DNA of 64,000 bases from Cunninghamia lanceolata. Its lineage: Eukaryota > Streptophyta > Pinopsida > Cupressales > Cupressaceae. The DNA lies in assembly GCA_027924645.1 (NCBI GenBank), contig BSBN01000140.1, forward strand, positions 13,274,501-13,338,500, written 5' to 3'. The translations under genes and the position numbers were made by a program. Shown here piece by piece: positions 1 to 11,258 of this stretch. The notes below the pieces were generated by a model, which saw only the letters and a program-made list of their open reading frames with translations, was not told where the DNA came from and did no database searches. Each line of letters opens with the position of its first letter. The stretch's first letter is position 1.

Positions 1-428
1 AAGTGTGTTTTCTTTGTTATCGGAGAAGTTTGAAGTTTTGGAACTTCATTAGCAAATCCATTAGTTTGCGAATTCTTTAGTTTATTGACATGACATTTTG
101 TCGATAAAGGCCTTGAGGAGGGAGTTCGTGGTTGATTTAATTCATTGATAGGTGATACTTGAAGGTTACTAAATTGGAATGGTGTTGACTAAATAAAATC
201 CTAAAGTCTTAGATAATTTATAAATTTCCCAAATTGTTGATAAACCTTAAAAAGAGTTTGAGGAAGATAAACATTTTTGATAAAGAGTAGGTAGCTTATA
301 CATTGGTGATAGCAAACCATTCCACTTGCAAACTAGTTCGTGAGTTCTACAATTCACCAATAGGCCAACAAGGGTTTAGGAGAGACAAATTTTGTCGATA
401 GGGCTTTCAAGGTGGTCATGTTTCTTAG
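1..428. other. Flanking DNA without a recognisable gene
   Basis: No open frame of note and no similarity to the neighbouring elements was seen. The wording (short runs such as TTGTCGATAAAG and ACCAATAGG) resembles that of 6750-7526 on the other side of Copia-1, which fits one older sequence split by that insertion. I see nothing else in it. Confidence 0.5.
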
Positions 429-1476
429 TGAAAGGAAGCTAGGTGTGTGGAAATCGCTTCCTAAACTAATCTAACGAGGGGAGAGGTATGCAAATTCTTT
501 ACAATCTTTACAATTGTAGCAATATGAAACATATATCAGAGATATTATAGCAGCAAACACAAAAAAAGAATGTAGACAATGAGAAGTAGATACAAGATGT
601 ACATGGGGAAAACCTTTTCAGGTAAAAAACCCCACACTCTAAAACCTGCACAATGTATTATCTAAAACAATGGGTGTTTACAATACACTTGAAATGCAAG
701 TTCTTACAAGAGTCTTCAAATGTCGATTCTAGAGTTGATTCAGTAGCATAACAATACTTGTAAAAATTACTATGCAACTACAACTCCAAACTATGCAATA
801 TATAGAGATTACAAGGCAAATATTGGTAGCATCTTGGGATAGGAGTCCATCTTGGCCACATGGCCATCATCCCACATCAAAGGAGACTTGTCCTTGCTAC
901 AAATACATTCCTTACATCTGTCATACATGGCAGATTTGACTTTCCCAATATGGAGCGTTCCAGGCTAAAAATAGACTATGACGGACGCTCTTACGCATCT
1001 TACAGTTGTCGTAGATTTTTCCAAGATAACAACATTTAATGTTGTAAGAGAATCCATCATACAATGCTAAGTATAGAATATTCCTTACAACATGTCATAG
1101 CCCAACTTGGGTGCCCAAAGATGCCTGTCCCTCATGCAAAGATCGTCACCAACACTTGTCATCACTTGTCATAGGAATCTCCATACTTGGCTCTTACATG
1201 TCATAGATTCTATCATATGGAATATTGTCTTCCACACACCACAAGATGTCGACACATGGCATACTAGTGCCATCTCAAATGGGACACCCAAATCCATGTA
1301 GGTTTGATGTGACCATCCAAGTCACATTCCAAGTAAGATGACATGTCACCATGCCACCTCAACTAAGTGACCAAACTGAATGTGTAAGTAATTATAACAT
1401 TAGGCAATAAATTAATATACAAATAAATAAATAATGTTAGGAATTTGTAAAGGTTGAGACACCTTAATTTCCAACA
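429..1476 (-). repeat. Copia-1 3' LTR (left copy)
   Basis: Direct repeat of 5700-6749. On the minus strand it begins TGTTGGAAATTAAGG at 1476 and ends ...CTTCCTTTCA at 429, giving TG...CA termini. The segment around 600-665 (minus: GTTTTAGAGTGTGGGG) is also found in the Copia-2 LTR, showing the shared family. The two Copia-1 LTRs differ at many positions, mostly transitions, so the insertion is old. Confidence 0.88.
797..808 (-). promoter_or_regulatory. Possible TATA box in Copia-1 left LTR
   Basis: The minus strand reads CTCTATATATTG here, and the same word is at 6067-6078 in the other LTR. It is a plausible TATA element upstream of the conserved R/U5-like block. There is no transcript evidence. 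Confidence 0.4.
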
Positions 1477-1490
1477 TTCTCCCACTTGTC
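1477..1490 (-). other. Copia-1 polypurine tract
   Basis: The minus strand reads GACAAGTGGGAGAA immediately before the TGTTGG start of the 3' LTR. This is the expected position of the plus-strand primer. Copia-2 has GACAAGTTTGAGAA at the same place. Confidence 0.8.
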
Positions 1491-1525
1491 AAACACCTTT
1501 CAAGAGCCAAAAGAAATGACAAGAT

Positions 1526-2338
1526 TTAACTGCTAGGGGCCAAGAGGCCCATAGACTCCAAACACCATCTAAATTTCTCTGTGCCCACTGGTTTTGTCAA
1601 TGCATCTGCAACATTCTTCAAAGTGTCTACTTTCTCCAATATCACATTCCCATCCTCTAACATGTCTCGTACAAAATGAAATTGTACATCATTATGCTTT
1701 GTTCTGGCATGGAAAGTCAGATTCTTTGCTAAGCAAATCACACTCTGACTATCACAACAAATAGTAATATGTCCTGCATCAACACCAATATCTGAACACA
1801 ACCTCTTAAGCCAAATGGATTCATTATAAGCATGAGTTTCTGCCATAGACTCATCTTCTTTCATGGAAAAAGCAACATGTTGTCGCTTACGCATCCAACT
1901 AATTGCACCACCAAACATAGTAAACACATAAGCACTGGTGTATCTCTTGCTGTCAATGTCACCTACCCAATTAGAATCCACGAATCCATGAATACATATA
2001 GAATACGGAGGTCTTGTAGGATGACCATGATAGCATAGGGAATACTCAAAAGTACCCTACAAATATCTGAACACTCACTTCACTACATCCCAATGTACCC
2101 ATCCTGGATTAGCCATAAATTGACTAAGGACTCCCACTACTTGGGCAATGTCTAGTCTTGTACAGACCATAGCATACATCAAGTTGCCAACAACACTAGC
2201 ATAAGGTACTCTATTCATATCCTCTATCTTAGAAGGAGACTTTGGACAATCATTCATAGATAACTTTGTCCCCAATGAAAATAGAACACACAATGGTCTA
2301 CAATCTGTCATGTTGAATCTATCCAAGACAATCTTCAC
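1526..2338 (-). pseudogene. Copia-1 RNase H and RT C-terminal part
   Basis: Two minus-strand open pieces, 1526-1981 and 2075-2338, match the end of a copia polyprotein. The first contains WVGDIDSKRYTSAYVF, then FSMKEDESMAETHAYNESIWLKRL, CCDSQSVICLAKN and a VADALTKP ending, which is the copia RNase H pattern. It stops with TAA at 1526. The second contains NRVPYASVVGNLMYAMV and TRLDIAQVVGVLSQFM, the usual run between RT and RNase H. A stop and a shift separate the pieces. The usual STTEAEY segment reads SMKEDESMAE, so the RNase H is likely damaged as well as truncated. Confidence 0.85.
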
Positions 2339-2339
2339 A

Positions 2340-3180
2340 TACTTACTCTAACTTAACCAAAGTTCTTTTTTTCTCTGTCTCTTCTGATCTCCATCCCTAG
2401 AATGTACCTGTCTATCCCTAAGTTTTTTTATCTCAAACTATGTTGACAACTGAGACTTCAAATCAGAAATCAAATTCTTACCATTCCCAATCAGCAACAT
2501 ATCATCAACATATAGTGCAAGAATGAGAATATGATCATTGTCAAACTTGTAATACACACAATGATCTGATTTCGATCTCAGATATCCAATTGACAACATA
2601 AAGGCACCAAATTTCATGTACCACATCCTAGGAGATTGCTTCAAACCATACAAAGATTTCTTTAACTTGCAAACCAAATTTTCTTTACCTCTTTCTATGT
2701 AATGCTCTAGCTATGATATATAAATCTCTTCCTCCAAATCACCATGAAGGAAAGTTATCTTCACATCCATTTGTTCCATCTCTAGATCATAAGCAGCTGC
2801 AAGAGATAATAGGAATCGAATAGATGTCATCTTTGTAATGGGAGAGAAAATTTCACCATAATCAATTCCTTCCACTTGTGAGTACCCTTCGCAACCAATC
2901 TAGCTTTATACTTTTCAACACTACCATCTGCACCAAATTTCTTCCTGAAAACTAATTTGCATCCAACAGGTTTCTAATCATCAGGCAAAGGCACCAAGTC
3001 CCAAGTTTTATTCTTTTCCAAAGAAGCCATCTCATCTTCCATGGCCTCCTTCCAGGAACCTACATCTTTCATGCCCATAGCCTTTGTCACAGTTCTAGGC
3101 TCATCAACATTAGTAAACAAAACAAAAGCACAACTAGAATCAAGCAATGTATAACCAAACCTCTCAAGTTGCTTCCTGAT
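2340..3180 (-). pseudogene. Copia-1 reverse transcriptase fragment
   Basis: The piece 2438-2677 has KLKKSLYGLKQSPRMWY followed by the catalytic YVDDM motif, the usual copia form. Upstream, in broken frames to about 3180, the same strand encodes the N-terminal RT region (a W-K-EAMEDEM-type stretch near 3020-3050 and a KARLVAKG-like stretch near 2890). Several stops and at least one frame change lie between them. The RT fold is therefore recognisable but not expressible. Confidence 0.82.
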
Positions 3181-3333
3181 TCATGTGGACCTCCTCAAAG
3201 GATGAGGTAGAGATTCTACTTCATCTTCTGAACTTTCAGAGCTTCCAGAGCTCTCCTCATCATCAGGTCCAATAGGGTCATTCGGTTCAATCTTCTCAGG
3301 GGTAGAAGGAAACTAAACCACATCCTCTTTCTT

Positions 3334-4341
3334 TTATTTCACTTTTGGCCATAAAAAAGTGGAAGAAGGTGTTAGCTCTCTAAAAATAATAGTTCTTCTA
3401 TACAACACTTTTTCAGCCATAGGATCCCAAATCTTGTATTCTTTCACACTGACACCATAGCCAATGAAGATACACTTAACAACCTTGTTATCTAATTTAG
3501 AGCATTTCTCCTTACGCACATCTGCATATGCCTCACAACTAAAAACATGAAGATGTCTAACTGAAGGCTTCTTACTAGACCACACCTCCATAGGTGTCTT
3601 ACCAACAAGAGCTAATGTAAGAGACATGTTTACCAGGTAGCAAGTAGTGGCTATAGCTTCAGACCAAAACTTTTGTTCTAGGCTTTCTCCACTAAGCATA
3701 CTCCTAGCCTTCTCCATGAGTGTCCTGTTCATCCTTTCTGCAACTCCATTTTGTTGTGGGTTGTATGGAGTTGTCTTATGTCTTTCAATCCCTTGCTCTT
3801 TATAGAACTTATCGAACTCTATTGAACAAAACACACCACCATTGTCAGTTCTCAAACACTTTATCTTTTTACTACTTAGATTTTCAACAAAAGCTGTAAA
3901 CTCTTTAAACCGACTAAAGACTTTAGATTTACTTCTGAGAAAATAAATCCATGTCCTTCTACTATAGTAATCTATGAAAGATACAAAATACATAGATTTG
4001 GAGATTGGAGGAATATTAATTGGACCAAACACATCAGAATGAATAAGATCCAAAACACTAGAAGACTTATGAGAACTCAAGTAAAATTGAACACAGTTTT
4101 GCTTTCCATATATACAATGTTCACAAAAGTCAAACTCAAGATTAGAATAATTTAACCCCTCAACAAGGGTTTTATTTTTTAGGGTTCTCAGACCCTTCTC
4201 ACCAATGTGGCCAAGTCTCTTATGCCATAATATTGTCTTCTTAGTAGGAAGCTTAACTTCCAAAGCATGAGCACCCTTAGGTACCCAAAATGCTCTACCA
4301 TCTAAATTTGATACAACAGATCTCTTAGTTGCTAGTTCCAA
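3334..4341 (-). pseudogene. Copia-1 integrase (335-codon open piece)
   Basis: This is the longest intact part of Copia-1. The N-terminal zinc-binding region reads LWHKRLGHIGEKGL...CEHCIYGKQ (HHCC). The catalytic core has LIHSDVFGPI (first Asp), CLRTDNGG (second Asp) and PQQNGVAERMNRT (Glu), so all three acidic residues are visible. The C-terminal part continues into the IFIGYGVSVKEYKIWDP region typical of plant copia integrases. The piece opens after a gap that follows the gag-pre-integrase part (4399-4587) and ends in a stop at 3334. The true product would be a cleaved part of the polyprotein. Confidence 0.9.
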
Positions 4342-4398
4342 TGGTGGGGAAGAAGTGACTGCTGCTCTTTTCTTCGAGTTAGAAGAACTATTGCATTG

Positions 4399-4587
4399 TT
4401 AAATGCATGCCTCTAGCTGAAACAAAGTACCTCTCTGAGCACCCTTTGCAAGCACCATAGCTCCTCTAGTCATCTTGCATCCTTCTTTTGAGAAGACAAC
4501 TTGCACACCTACATCATTCAATTTACTTACAGAAAACAAGTTTTGTGCCAAGCTTGGGATGTGCATAACCCCAGAGATCCCCTTCAC
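4399..4587 (-). pseudogene. Copia-1 region between protease and integrase
   Basis: A 62-codon piece reads VMHIPSLAQNLFSVSKLNDVGVQVVFSK in two runs, the standard copia linker (HVPSLxxNLLSVSKL) between protease and integrase. Copia-2 begins at exactly this linker (VGVQVVFS near 7530). It is cut from the integrase by a stop near 4399. Confidence 0.8.
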
Positions 4588-4589
4588 TT

Positions 4590-4800
4590 ATCCATCAGGG
4601 AATCAAAATGAGACTCTTCCATGGCCAACTATCTTTAGATGAGAGTCATCACCCATGTACACTCTTCCACCATCAAACTCTTCATACTTTGTGAATGAGT
4701 CTTGATGCAAGGTCATATGGAAAGATGCACTAGAATCAATTAGCCACACATCATTAGATGCATGGGTGGCCAAGCCTGTAATGAAGTCATCGCCATCATC
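4590..4800 (-). pseudogene. Copia-1 aspartic protease fragment
   Basis: The minus frame reads VWLIDSSASFHMT followed by YMGDDSHLKIVGHGRVSF and a stop. Copia proteases normally carry IDSGASxHMT, and here the glycine of the D-S-G triad is serine, which should abolish activity. It lies between the zinc knuckle and the SVSKL linker, as expected. Confidence 0.78.
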
Positions 4801-4859
4801 TTGTGACTTGTCATAATCTAAAAATGGGACATTCTTCTTTTTCTTCTTTTTCTCCTCTT

Positions 4860-5580
4860 TGCATCCGTTTCAGAAATGCCCAATTTTCCCACAGTTCCAA
4901 CATAGTATCTTGGACTTTCGAGGAGATTTGTATCTACCCTTCTCAGCTTTCTTGTCTTTCTTTTTTCCTTTCTCCTTGGGTCTTCCACAAACCACAAGAG
5001 CTTTGTTAGCTAACTCAGATGACTTTCTCTGCATCTCTTCAGATAACAACAAAGATACCACATCATCCATTTTGAAAGTGGATGTGGTACTCCTGATGGC
5101 CATAATAAGATGATCCCACGAATCTGGTAAAGAACAAAGCAGGGTCATACACCGATCCTCCTCCTTCATCTTCACACCAATGGATGTCAATTGTTCAACC
5201 AACATATTGAAGGCATTGATGTGATCAGCAACAGATCCTCCATTTTCCATCCTCATAGAATATAGCTTCTTCTATAGGAACAACTTGTTTACTAGTGATT
5301 TAGCTTGATAAACATCACCAAGTTTCTTCCATAGATCCTTTGTAATTTTCTCCTCATGAACATTTAACAAGATGAAATCAGCCAAATAGAGTCTCACAAG
5401 ACCCTTGGCTTTACAATCTTTGTAATCCCAATCATCTTGGGACATTTCTATTGGTTTTACACTAGAAATTGCTTCCCATAGGTCTCTATTAATGCATATG
5501 TCTTCTATTTTGAGTTTCCACAACTCAAAATTGCTGCCATTAAAATTTTCAATCTCTATTCTTCTAGATGTACCTACTAT
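4860..5580 (-). pseudogene. Copia-1 gag with zinc knuckle
   Basis: Two open pieces (5272-5523 and 4870-5256) in neighbouring context give a UBN2/copia-type gag: IEIENFNGSNFELWKLKI at the N-terminus, then LLCSLPDSWDHLIMAI and a Lys-rich stretch. The knuckle begins CWNCGKIGHF and is interrupted by TGA right after HF. The expected ATG is ATA (near 5578-5580), so the start codon is also lost. The frame lies about 100 bp inside the right LTR, as expected for a 5' gag. Confidence 0.82.
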
Positions 5581-5684
5581 CTCCTTCCTACAACAAGATT
5601 ACATAATACTCTACACAAACTCCCACTCAATCTAAGATCAAGACAAAAAAACCCCTACCCAACAGCTACGACCAAAACTACCCA

Positions 5685-5697
5685 GGCTCTGATACCA
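5685..5697 (-). other. Copia-1 primer-binding site
   Basis: The minus strand reads TGGTATCAGAGCC starting two to three bases inside the right LTR. It is complementary to the 3' end of initiator methionine tRNA, the usual copia primer. Confidence 0.9.
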
Positions 5698-5699
5698 AC

Positions 5700-6749
5700 T
5701 AAAAGGAAGCTAGGTGTGTGGAAATTGCTTCCTAAACTAATCTAATGTGGGGAGAGGTATGCAAATTCTTTAGAATCATTACAGTTGCAGCAATATGAAA
5801 CATATATCATAGATATTATAGCAGCAAACACAAAACAAAAATGTAGACAGAGAGAAGTAGACACAAGATGTACGCGAGGAAAACCTCTTGAGATAAAATA
5901 TCCCACACTCTAAAACCTACACAATGTATTATCTAAAATAATGGGTGTTTACAATAGACTTGTAATGGAAGTTCTTACAAGAGTCTTCAAATGTCAATTC
6001 TGGAGTTAATTCGGTAGCATAACAGTCCCTATAAAAAAAACCTATGAAACTACAACTCCAAACTATGCAATATATAGAGATTACAAGGCAAATATTTGTA
6101 GCATCTTGGGATAGGCATCCACCTTGGGCACATGGCCATCATCCCACATCAAAGGAAACTTGTCCTTTCTCCAAATATATTCCTTACATTTTTCATACAT
6201 GGCAGATTTGACTTTCCCAATATGGAGTGCTCCAGGCTAAAAATAGACTATGATGGATGCTCTTATGCATCTTACAGTTGTCATAGGTTTCCCAAGATAA
6301 GAACAATTAATTTTGTAAGAGAATCTATCATACAATGCTAAATATAGCATATTCCTCTTACAACATGGCATAGCCCAACTTGGGTGCCCAAAGATGCCTT
6401 TTCCTCATGCAAAGATCCTCACTGACACTTGTCATCACTTGTCATAGGAATCTCCATACTTGGCTCTTATGTGTCATAGATTCTATCATATGGAATATTG
6501 TCTTCCACACACCACAAAAGGCCAACACATGGCATACTAGTGCCACCTCAAATGGGATGCCTAAATCCATGTAGGTTTGACTTGACCATCCAAGTCACAT
6601 TCCAATTAAGATGACATGTCACTGTGCCACCTTAACTAAGTGACCAAACTGAATGTACAAGTAATTATAACATTAGGCAATAAATTAATATACAAATAAA
6701 TAAATAATTCTAGGAATTTGCAAAAGTTGAGACACCTTAATTCCCAACA
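5700..6749 (-). repeat. Copia-1 5' LTR (right copy)
   Basis: Direct repeat of 429-1476. It begins TGTTGGGAATTAAGG on the minus strand at 6749. Its inner end reads ...TTTTA rather than CA, a point change relative to the left copy. It shares the TATA-like word at 6067-6078. Confidence 0.88.
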
Positions 6750-7526
6750 TAGTTTAGTTCAAATATTGAGAAGTTTGCTGATATGAAGAAATTTTGTTAA
6801 GTCTTCGTCAGTTCCGAATCGGGAGAATTTGCTAATAGAGTTGTCGAAGGTCAAGGTTTGAAAAATGATGAAATCACCAATAGAAGTGAACAAGTCCAAT
6901 TTTCAAAAAGTAGGCTTTCTCTGACAAATAATTATAACTAACATTAGAAAACCCAAACTTTCACTGATAAGAATTGATTGAGGTTCGAAAAAGGCAACAT
7001 TTACAAATAACCAATACAAGGAGATTTAACATTTGAAAATGCATTTTGTTGCTGATGTAGGAGACTTTATTAAGGGACATTAATGATATTAGTCAAACGG
7101 TAATCTATTTTGGTGGCAGTTTGAATACCCATATATTTAGTTCCCTAATTGTTTAACTTCCACACAAGAAGGATAAAAGGTGACTACCATTCTAGTACAT
7201 AGGGGATCATTGAAGGAATATGGTTGTGATTCCACTTAACATAGAGAAAGTGTTACTGATCGTAGAACAAAAGTGGGGTGATAGTAGATTGGGGCAATAT
7301 TTATATCTATAGGGGAATGATTTGGTGCTATAAGAACATGATCGATTGAATATTGTTGTGTAACACTTAATGCTGAAACTTTGAAGGCCAATGAATTTGT
7401 AAATGTGGATGTTTTTGAAATAAATAAAATAATTTTAGATTTGCGAATGAATTTATGCTTCTATTGTGTATTTTGGCTACATGACTATGTAGTTTAATAA
7501 AACCCCTTGGTCATGACTACATCAAA
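6750..7526. other. DNA between Copia-1 and Copia-2, no gene seen
   Basis: AT-rich sequence without a convincing frame. It may be the continuation of 1-428. No LTR for Copia-2 is present at its right end; the copia similarity simply starts near 7527. Confidence 0.5.
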
Positions 7527-8280
7527 TGTGGGTGTGCAGGTTGTTTTCTCGAATGGAGAATGCAAGATGACTAGATGATCTATGGTGCTAGCTAAGGGTG
7601 TTTGGATTGGCACTCTATTTCAACTTGATTCATGTGCACTACAGTACAATAGTGCCTCTGTTTCCAAGAAGAGAACTAGTAGCAAAGAGCACTATTGCAT
7701 CTACTTCTAATGGTCATGCTTTGTAGGTACCTAAGGGTGCTCATTCAATGGAGATGAAACCTCTAGCTGAGAAGACAATGTTATGACACCAAATGCTTGG
7801 TCACATTGGTAAAAAGGGTTTGATGACCTTGAAAAATAAAAACCTCATTAGGGTATGAATGACTGTAATCTTGAGTTTGATTTTTGTGAACATTAAATCT
7901 ATGGTAAACAAAACCACATTCAGTTTTATTCTAGTTCTCCCAAATCTTCTAAGGTGTTGGACATGATTCATTCAAATGTGTTTGCTCTAGTTAATGTTCC
8001 TTCAATTTTAAAATTTGTTTACTTTGTTTCATTCATTGATGATTACAGTAGAACGACATGGGTGTATTTCCTTAAAAGAAAATTTGAAGTCTTTGGTAGA
8101 TTCAAAGTGTTCAAAGATCTTGTAGAGAATTATAAGGATAGAATTATTAAGTGTTTGAGGACTGATAATGGTGGTGAGTATTGTTCAACATATTTTGACA
8201 AGTTATGTAAAAAACAAGGGATTGCAAGGCACAAAACACTCTGTATACCTCTTAGGAGAATGGAGTTACAGATAGGGTGA
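7527..8280 (+). pseudogene. Copia-2 linker and integrase core
   Basis: Broken frames from 7527 give the SVSKL-side linker and an HHCC remnant (HIGKKGL near 7800). An open piece at 7954-8280 carries MIHSNVFALV, FIDDYSRTTWVYFL and CLRTDNGGEYCS. The first catalytic Asp (HSD in the family) is Asn in HSNVF. The PQQNG segment is shifted out of frame after 8230. It is inactive on both counts. Confidence 0.85.
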
Positions 8281-8824
8281 ACAAAATGGTGATGTAGAGG
8301 GCACAGAGTATGCTAAGTGGAGTAGGCCTTAAACAAAGTTCTATGTTGAAGCTAATGCTACTACTTATTACTTGGTTAACAATTCTCGTACATTAGCGCT
8401 TGTTGATAAGATACCTATGGAAGGGTGGTCTTGTAAAAAGCCTTCATTGAGACACATTTGATTATTTAGTTGTTAGGAATATGCACATGTGCCTAAGGAG
8501 AAGAGGTCTAAGTTGGAGAACAAGGTTATGAAGTGTATCTTCGTCAGTTATGGCATCGGTGTGAAAGGGTAAAAGCTTTGGGATACAGTGGTTGAGAGAG
8601 TTTTGTATAGTGGAAGTGTGATTTTTAGAGAGCTCAATCCTTATTCTATTGTTCTACAACTAGAGAAAGAAGAGAAAGAGGATGTGGTTCAACTTCCATC
8701 CACCCCTAAGAAAGTTGAGCCAAAGACATTTATTAGACTTGATGATAAGGAGAACTCTAGTACCTTTGAAAGTTTAGAAGAAGATGAAAAACCTCAACCT
8801 CAATGTTTAAGGATGTCCACATGA
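8281..8824 (+). pseudogene. Copia-2 integrase C-terminus and acidic linker
   Basis: The broken part matches ARSML..., VWSSKKPSxRHLHVF and IFIGYG of Copia-1. It is followed by an open piece (8588-8824) with VLYSGSVIFRELNP and an acidic Glu/Asp-rich stretch. This is the variable linker before RT. Confidence 0.72.
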
Positions 8825-8929
8825 ATACGGCAACAACTTGGTAGGTTTGATTATTCATTTCATGATTCCAGTTGTATTTTTGCTTTGATTTCTAACTCTA
8901 GTGAGGCTAGGACTGTAAGTGAGGGTATG

Positions 8930-9914
8930 GGTATGAGTGATGAAGATTCTTGGAAAGAGGCCATGGAAGAAGAGATGGCTTCCTTAGAGAAAAAATTACT
9001 TGGGATCTAGTGCACTTGCCTGATGGACGTAAACCTGTTTGATGCAAATGGGTGTTCAAGAAGAAATTTGGTTCAGATGTTAGTGTTGAGAAGTTTAACG
9101 CAAGGTTGGTTGCGAAGGGTTATTCCCAGGTTGAGGGAATAGATTATGGTGATATTTTCTCTCCCATTGCAAAGGTGACATCTTTCAGATTCTTGTTATC
9201 AGTTGCTACAACATACAATTTAGAAGTTGAATAGATGGATTGTGAAGATAACTTTCCTTTATGATGAGTCAGAGGAAGAAATCTATATGTCACATCCAAA
9301 GCACTACATGGTAAAAGATAAATAAAATCAAGTTTTCAAGCTGAAAAAGTCTTTGTATGGTTTCAAGCAATCTCCTAGGATGTGGTACAAGAAATTTGAT
9401 AATTTTGTGTTTAATTTGGGATTTTTGAGATCAAAATCAAGTCAAATGTTGTGTTTACTTTAAAATGGATAATGATCATATTCTTATTAGTGCATTGTAT
9501 GCTGATGATATGTTGTTCATTGGGAATGTTAAGAATTTGATTTCTAATTTGAAGTCTCAGTTGTCAACACAATTTGGAATGAAAGATTTAGGAGAAGATA
9601 GATACATCTTGGTAATGGAAATCAAAAGAGACAGAGCTAACAGAAAATTGTGGTACGTGAACATCATGGTGGAAAGATTCAACATGATAGCTTGTAGACT
9701 ATTGTTTGTTCCTCTTATGATGGGGACAAAGTTATCTATGACAGATTGTCTAAAGTCTCCTTCAAAGATGGAGGATGTGAGTAGAGTTCCTTTTGCTAGT
9801 GCACTTGGCAACTTTATTTATGCTATAGTCTATATAAGACTAGAGATTGCTCAAATAGTGGGAGTCCTTAGTCAGTTCATACTAATCCTACATAATTACA
9901 TTGGGGTGCAGTGA
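8930..9914 (+). pseudogene. Copia-2 reverse transcriptase
   Basis: The first open piece (9052-9234) reads KFNARLVAKGYSQVEGIDY and FSPIAKVTSFRFLLS. After a damaged stretch (9235-9464) the second piece (9465-9914) reads ALYADDMLFIGN, where the usual YVDD is YADD, then FGMKDLGE and PFASALGNFIYAIV. The order and spacing fit copia RT. Stops and frame changes make it nonfunctional. Confidence 0.85.
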
Positions 9915-9959
9915 AGAGAGTGTTCAGATATTTGTGGAGTACTTATAAGTAATCCCTAT

Positions 9960-10471
9960 GCTATCATGGTTATCCTAGAGGACTTCGACATTCACTTTAT
10001 AGTCAAGGATTTGTAGATATAGATTGGGCAGGTGACATTGATGGCAAGAGATCCACTAGCTCTTATGTTTTCACTATGTTTTCTTGTGCTATTAGTTGGA
10101 TGACTAAGGGGCAACCTATGGTTGCTTTGTCTGCTACTGAAGACAAGTACATGACAGCAGCACATTTTTGTAAACAAGCCATTTGGCTTAAAAGATTATG
10201 TTCTGATGTTGGTTTTGATGCAGGGAAGATTACCATTTGTTGTGATAGTCAGAGTGTCATATGTTTGGCAAAGAATCCTATTTTCCACATGAGAATGAAG
10301 CATATTGATGTCCAGTACCATTTTGTTCATGACATGGTAGAGGATGGGAAGGTGAATTTGGAGAAAGTTGACACTTTGGAAAATGTTGTAGATGTCTTGA
10401 CAAAACCTATGAGCATAGAGAAAATTAGATGGTGATTAGAGTCTATCGGCCTCTCGGCCACTATAAGTTAA
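9960..10471 (+). pseudogene. Copia-2 RNase H
   Basis: The open piece from 10076 reads ISWMTKGQPMVALSATEDKYM, then IWLKRLCSDVGFDAG, CCDSQSVICLAKNP and VVDVLTKPM. The frame is cut by TGA inside the final RWCLES motif and would otherwise end at TAA 10469-10471. It is closely related to the Copia-1 RNase H and keeps the SATEDKY segment better. Confidence 0.85.
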
Positions 10472-10500
10472 GTCTTGTCATTCTATTATCTCTTAAAAGG

Positions 10501-10514
10501 GACAAGTTTGAGAA
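10501..10514 (+). other. Copia-2 polypurine tract
   Basis: GACAAGTTTGAGAA lies directly before the TGTTGGGAATTAAGG LTR start. It differs from the Copia-1 tract by GTGG to GTTT, so the tract itself has decayed. Confidence 0.7.
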
Positions 10515-11258
10515 TGTTGGGAATTAAGGTGTCTCAATCTTTGCAAGTTCCTAATGTTGCATTTATTTTTCAACACTATGTTGTGGGATCCCATGTTGAC
10601 TTGGCATAGTTTTGTCATGTGTCAGTACCTTGTGTACATGCATCAAGATAAATTTTGGTGACTTTTTCAGCCATGGTTTCCCCCAAAATAATTAATGCGG
10701 GAGTGTAAGGGGTGAAGCCCCTCTTGCGGGACTCGAGGGGCTTATCCCCCCAATGGGGCCCCAGGAGTGAAGCCCATAGTAGGGATCTAGGGGCAGCGTC
10801 CCTAGCCGAGGGCTCGGGGGCAGCGCCTCTAAAGCAAAAAATGCCCTATATTTAATAAAAGCATTGGTAGTTAGTTTGTTATTGCATGACATGGAAAAAC
10901 TAACATTGGAAATGGCCAAAGAGGCTTGATAAATAAGTAGCTAGAGAATGTGAAATGTCATGGGATATGAACGAGAATCAACATTGTGTACTCTTGAAAG
11001 AGTGTGCATTGCAAGTGTGTTGTAATCATCTTTTAATTTGATAATATATTGTACAGGTTTTGGAGTGTGGGGTTTTTCATCCGAAATGGTTTTTCCACAT
11101 AATCTTGTGTTGTGAGTTTTGTATTTACATTTGGATGTTATTACTACCTTTCTATCAATGTGTATCTTAATCTATAATGCTAAAAGTTAAAAATTTGCAT
11201 AAATCCTTCCTCAGTAGATCTGTGTAGGAAGCATTTCTGCATACCTTGTTTCCTTTCA
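10515..11258 (+). repeat. Copia-2 3' LTR, U3 divergent from Copia-1
   Basis: It starts TGTTGGGAATTAAGGTGTC and ends ACCTTGTTTCCTTTCA, both shared with the Copia-1 LTR. The block near 11050-11100 (TTTTGGAGTGTGGGGTTTTT) also matches. The 10570-10960 part does not match Copia-1 and holds a GC-rich stretch (10693-10850). It is 744 bp long, against about 1050 bp in Copia-1. Confidence 0.8.
10693..10850. repeat. GC-rich, hairpin-prone block inside the Copia-2 LTR
   Basis: It is rich in runs such as GGGGTGAAGCCCC, CGAGGGGC, TGGGGCCCC and GGGGCAGCGTCCC, several of them self-complementary. It stands out against the AT-rich surroundings. Similar GC-rich blocks are known from LTRs of plant copia elements. 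The entry into it (GGTTTCCCCC...GGGAGTG) is shared with Copia-3. Confidence 0.6.

Larger units (their letters stand above)
429..6749 (-). mobile_element. Copia-1: Ty1/copia LTR retrotransposon, both LTRs, decayed
   Basis: Two long direct repeats (429-1476 and 5700-6749) flank a minus-strand polyprotein in the order gag, protease, integrase, RT, RNase H, which is the Ty1/copia order. A primer-binding site (TGGTATCAGAGCC on the minus strand) sits next to the right LTR and a purine tract sits next to the left LTR, so the element reads right to left. The reading frame is cut by many stops and shifts, so it is inactive. No clean 5-bp target duplication is visible: TAGT occurs at both outer edges but overlaps the first LTR base on the left. 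The protein wording (KLKKSLYGLKQSP, ALYVDDM) suggests the Tork/Tnt1-like branch. Confidence 0.9.
7527..11258 (+). mobile_element. Copia-2: 5'-truncated copy of the Copia-1 family
   Basis: From about 7527 the plus strand encodes the same protein wording as Copia-1 (VGVQVVFSN..CKMTR, then integrase, RT and RNase H) and ends in a purine tract and one LTR at 10515-11258. The gag, protease, primer-binding site and 5' LTR are missing. Frames are broken throughout. It is in opposite orientation to Copia-1, so the pair forms a large inverted repeat of coding sequence. Confidence 0.87.

Noticed and set aside
10693..10850. GC-rich block considered as an rRNA or tRNA fragment
   Set aside because: No rRNA or tRNA signature; it sits inside an LTR and resembles GC-rich stretches of plant copia LTRs.
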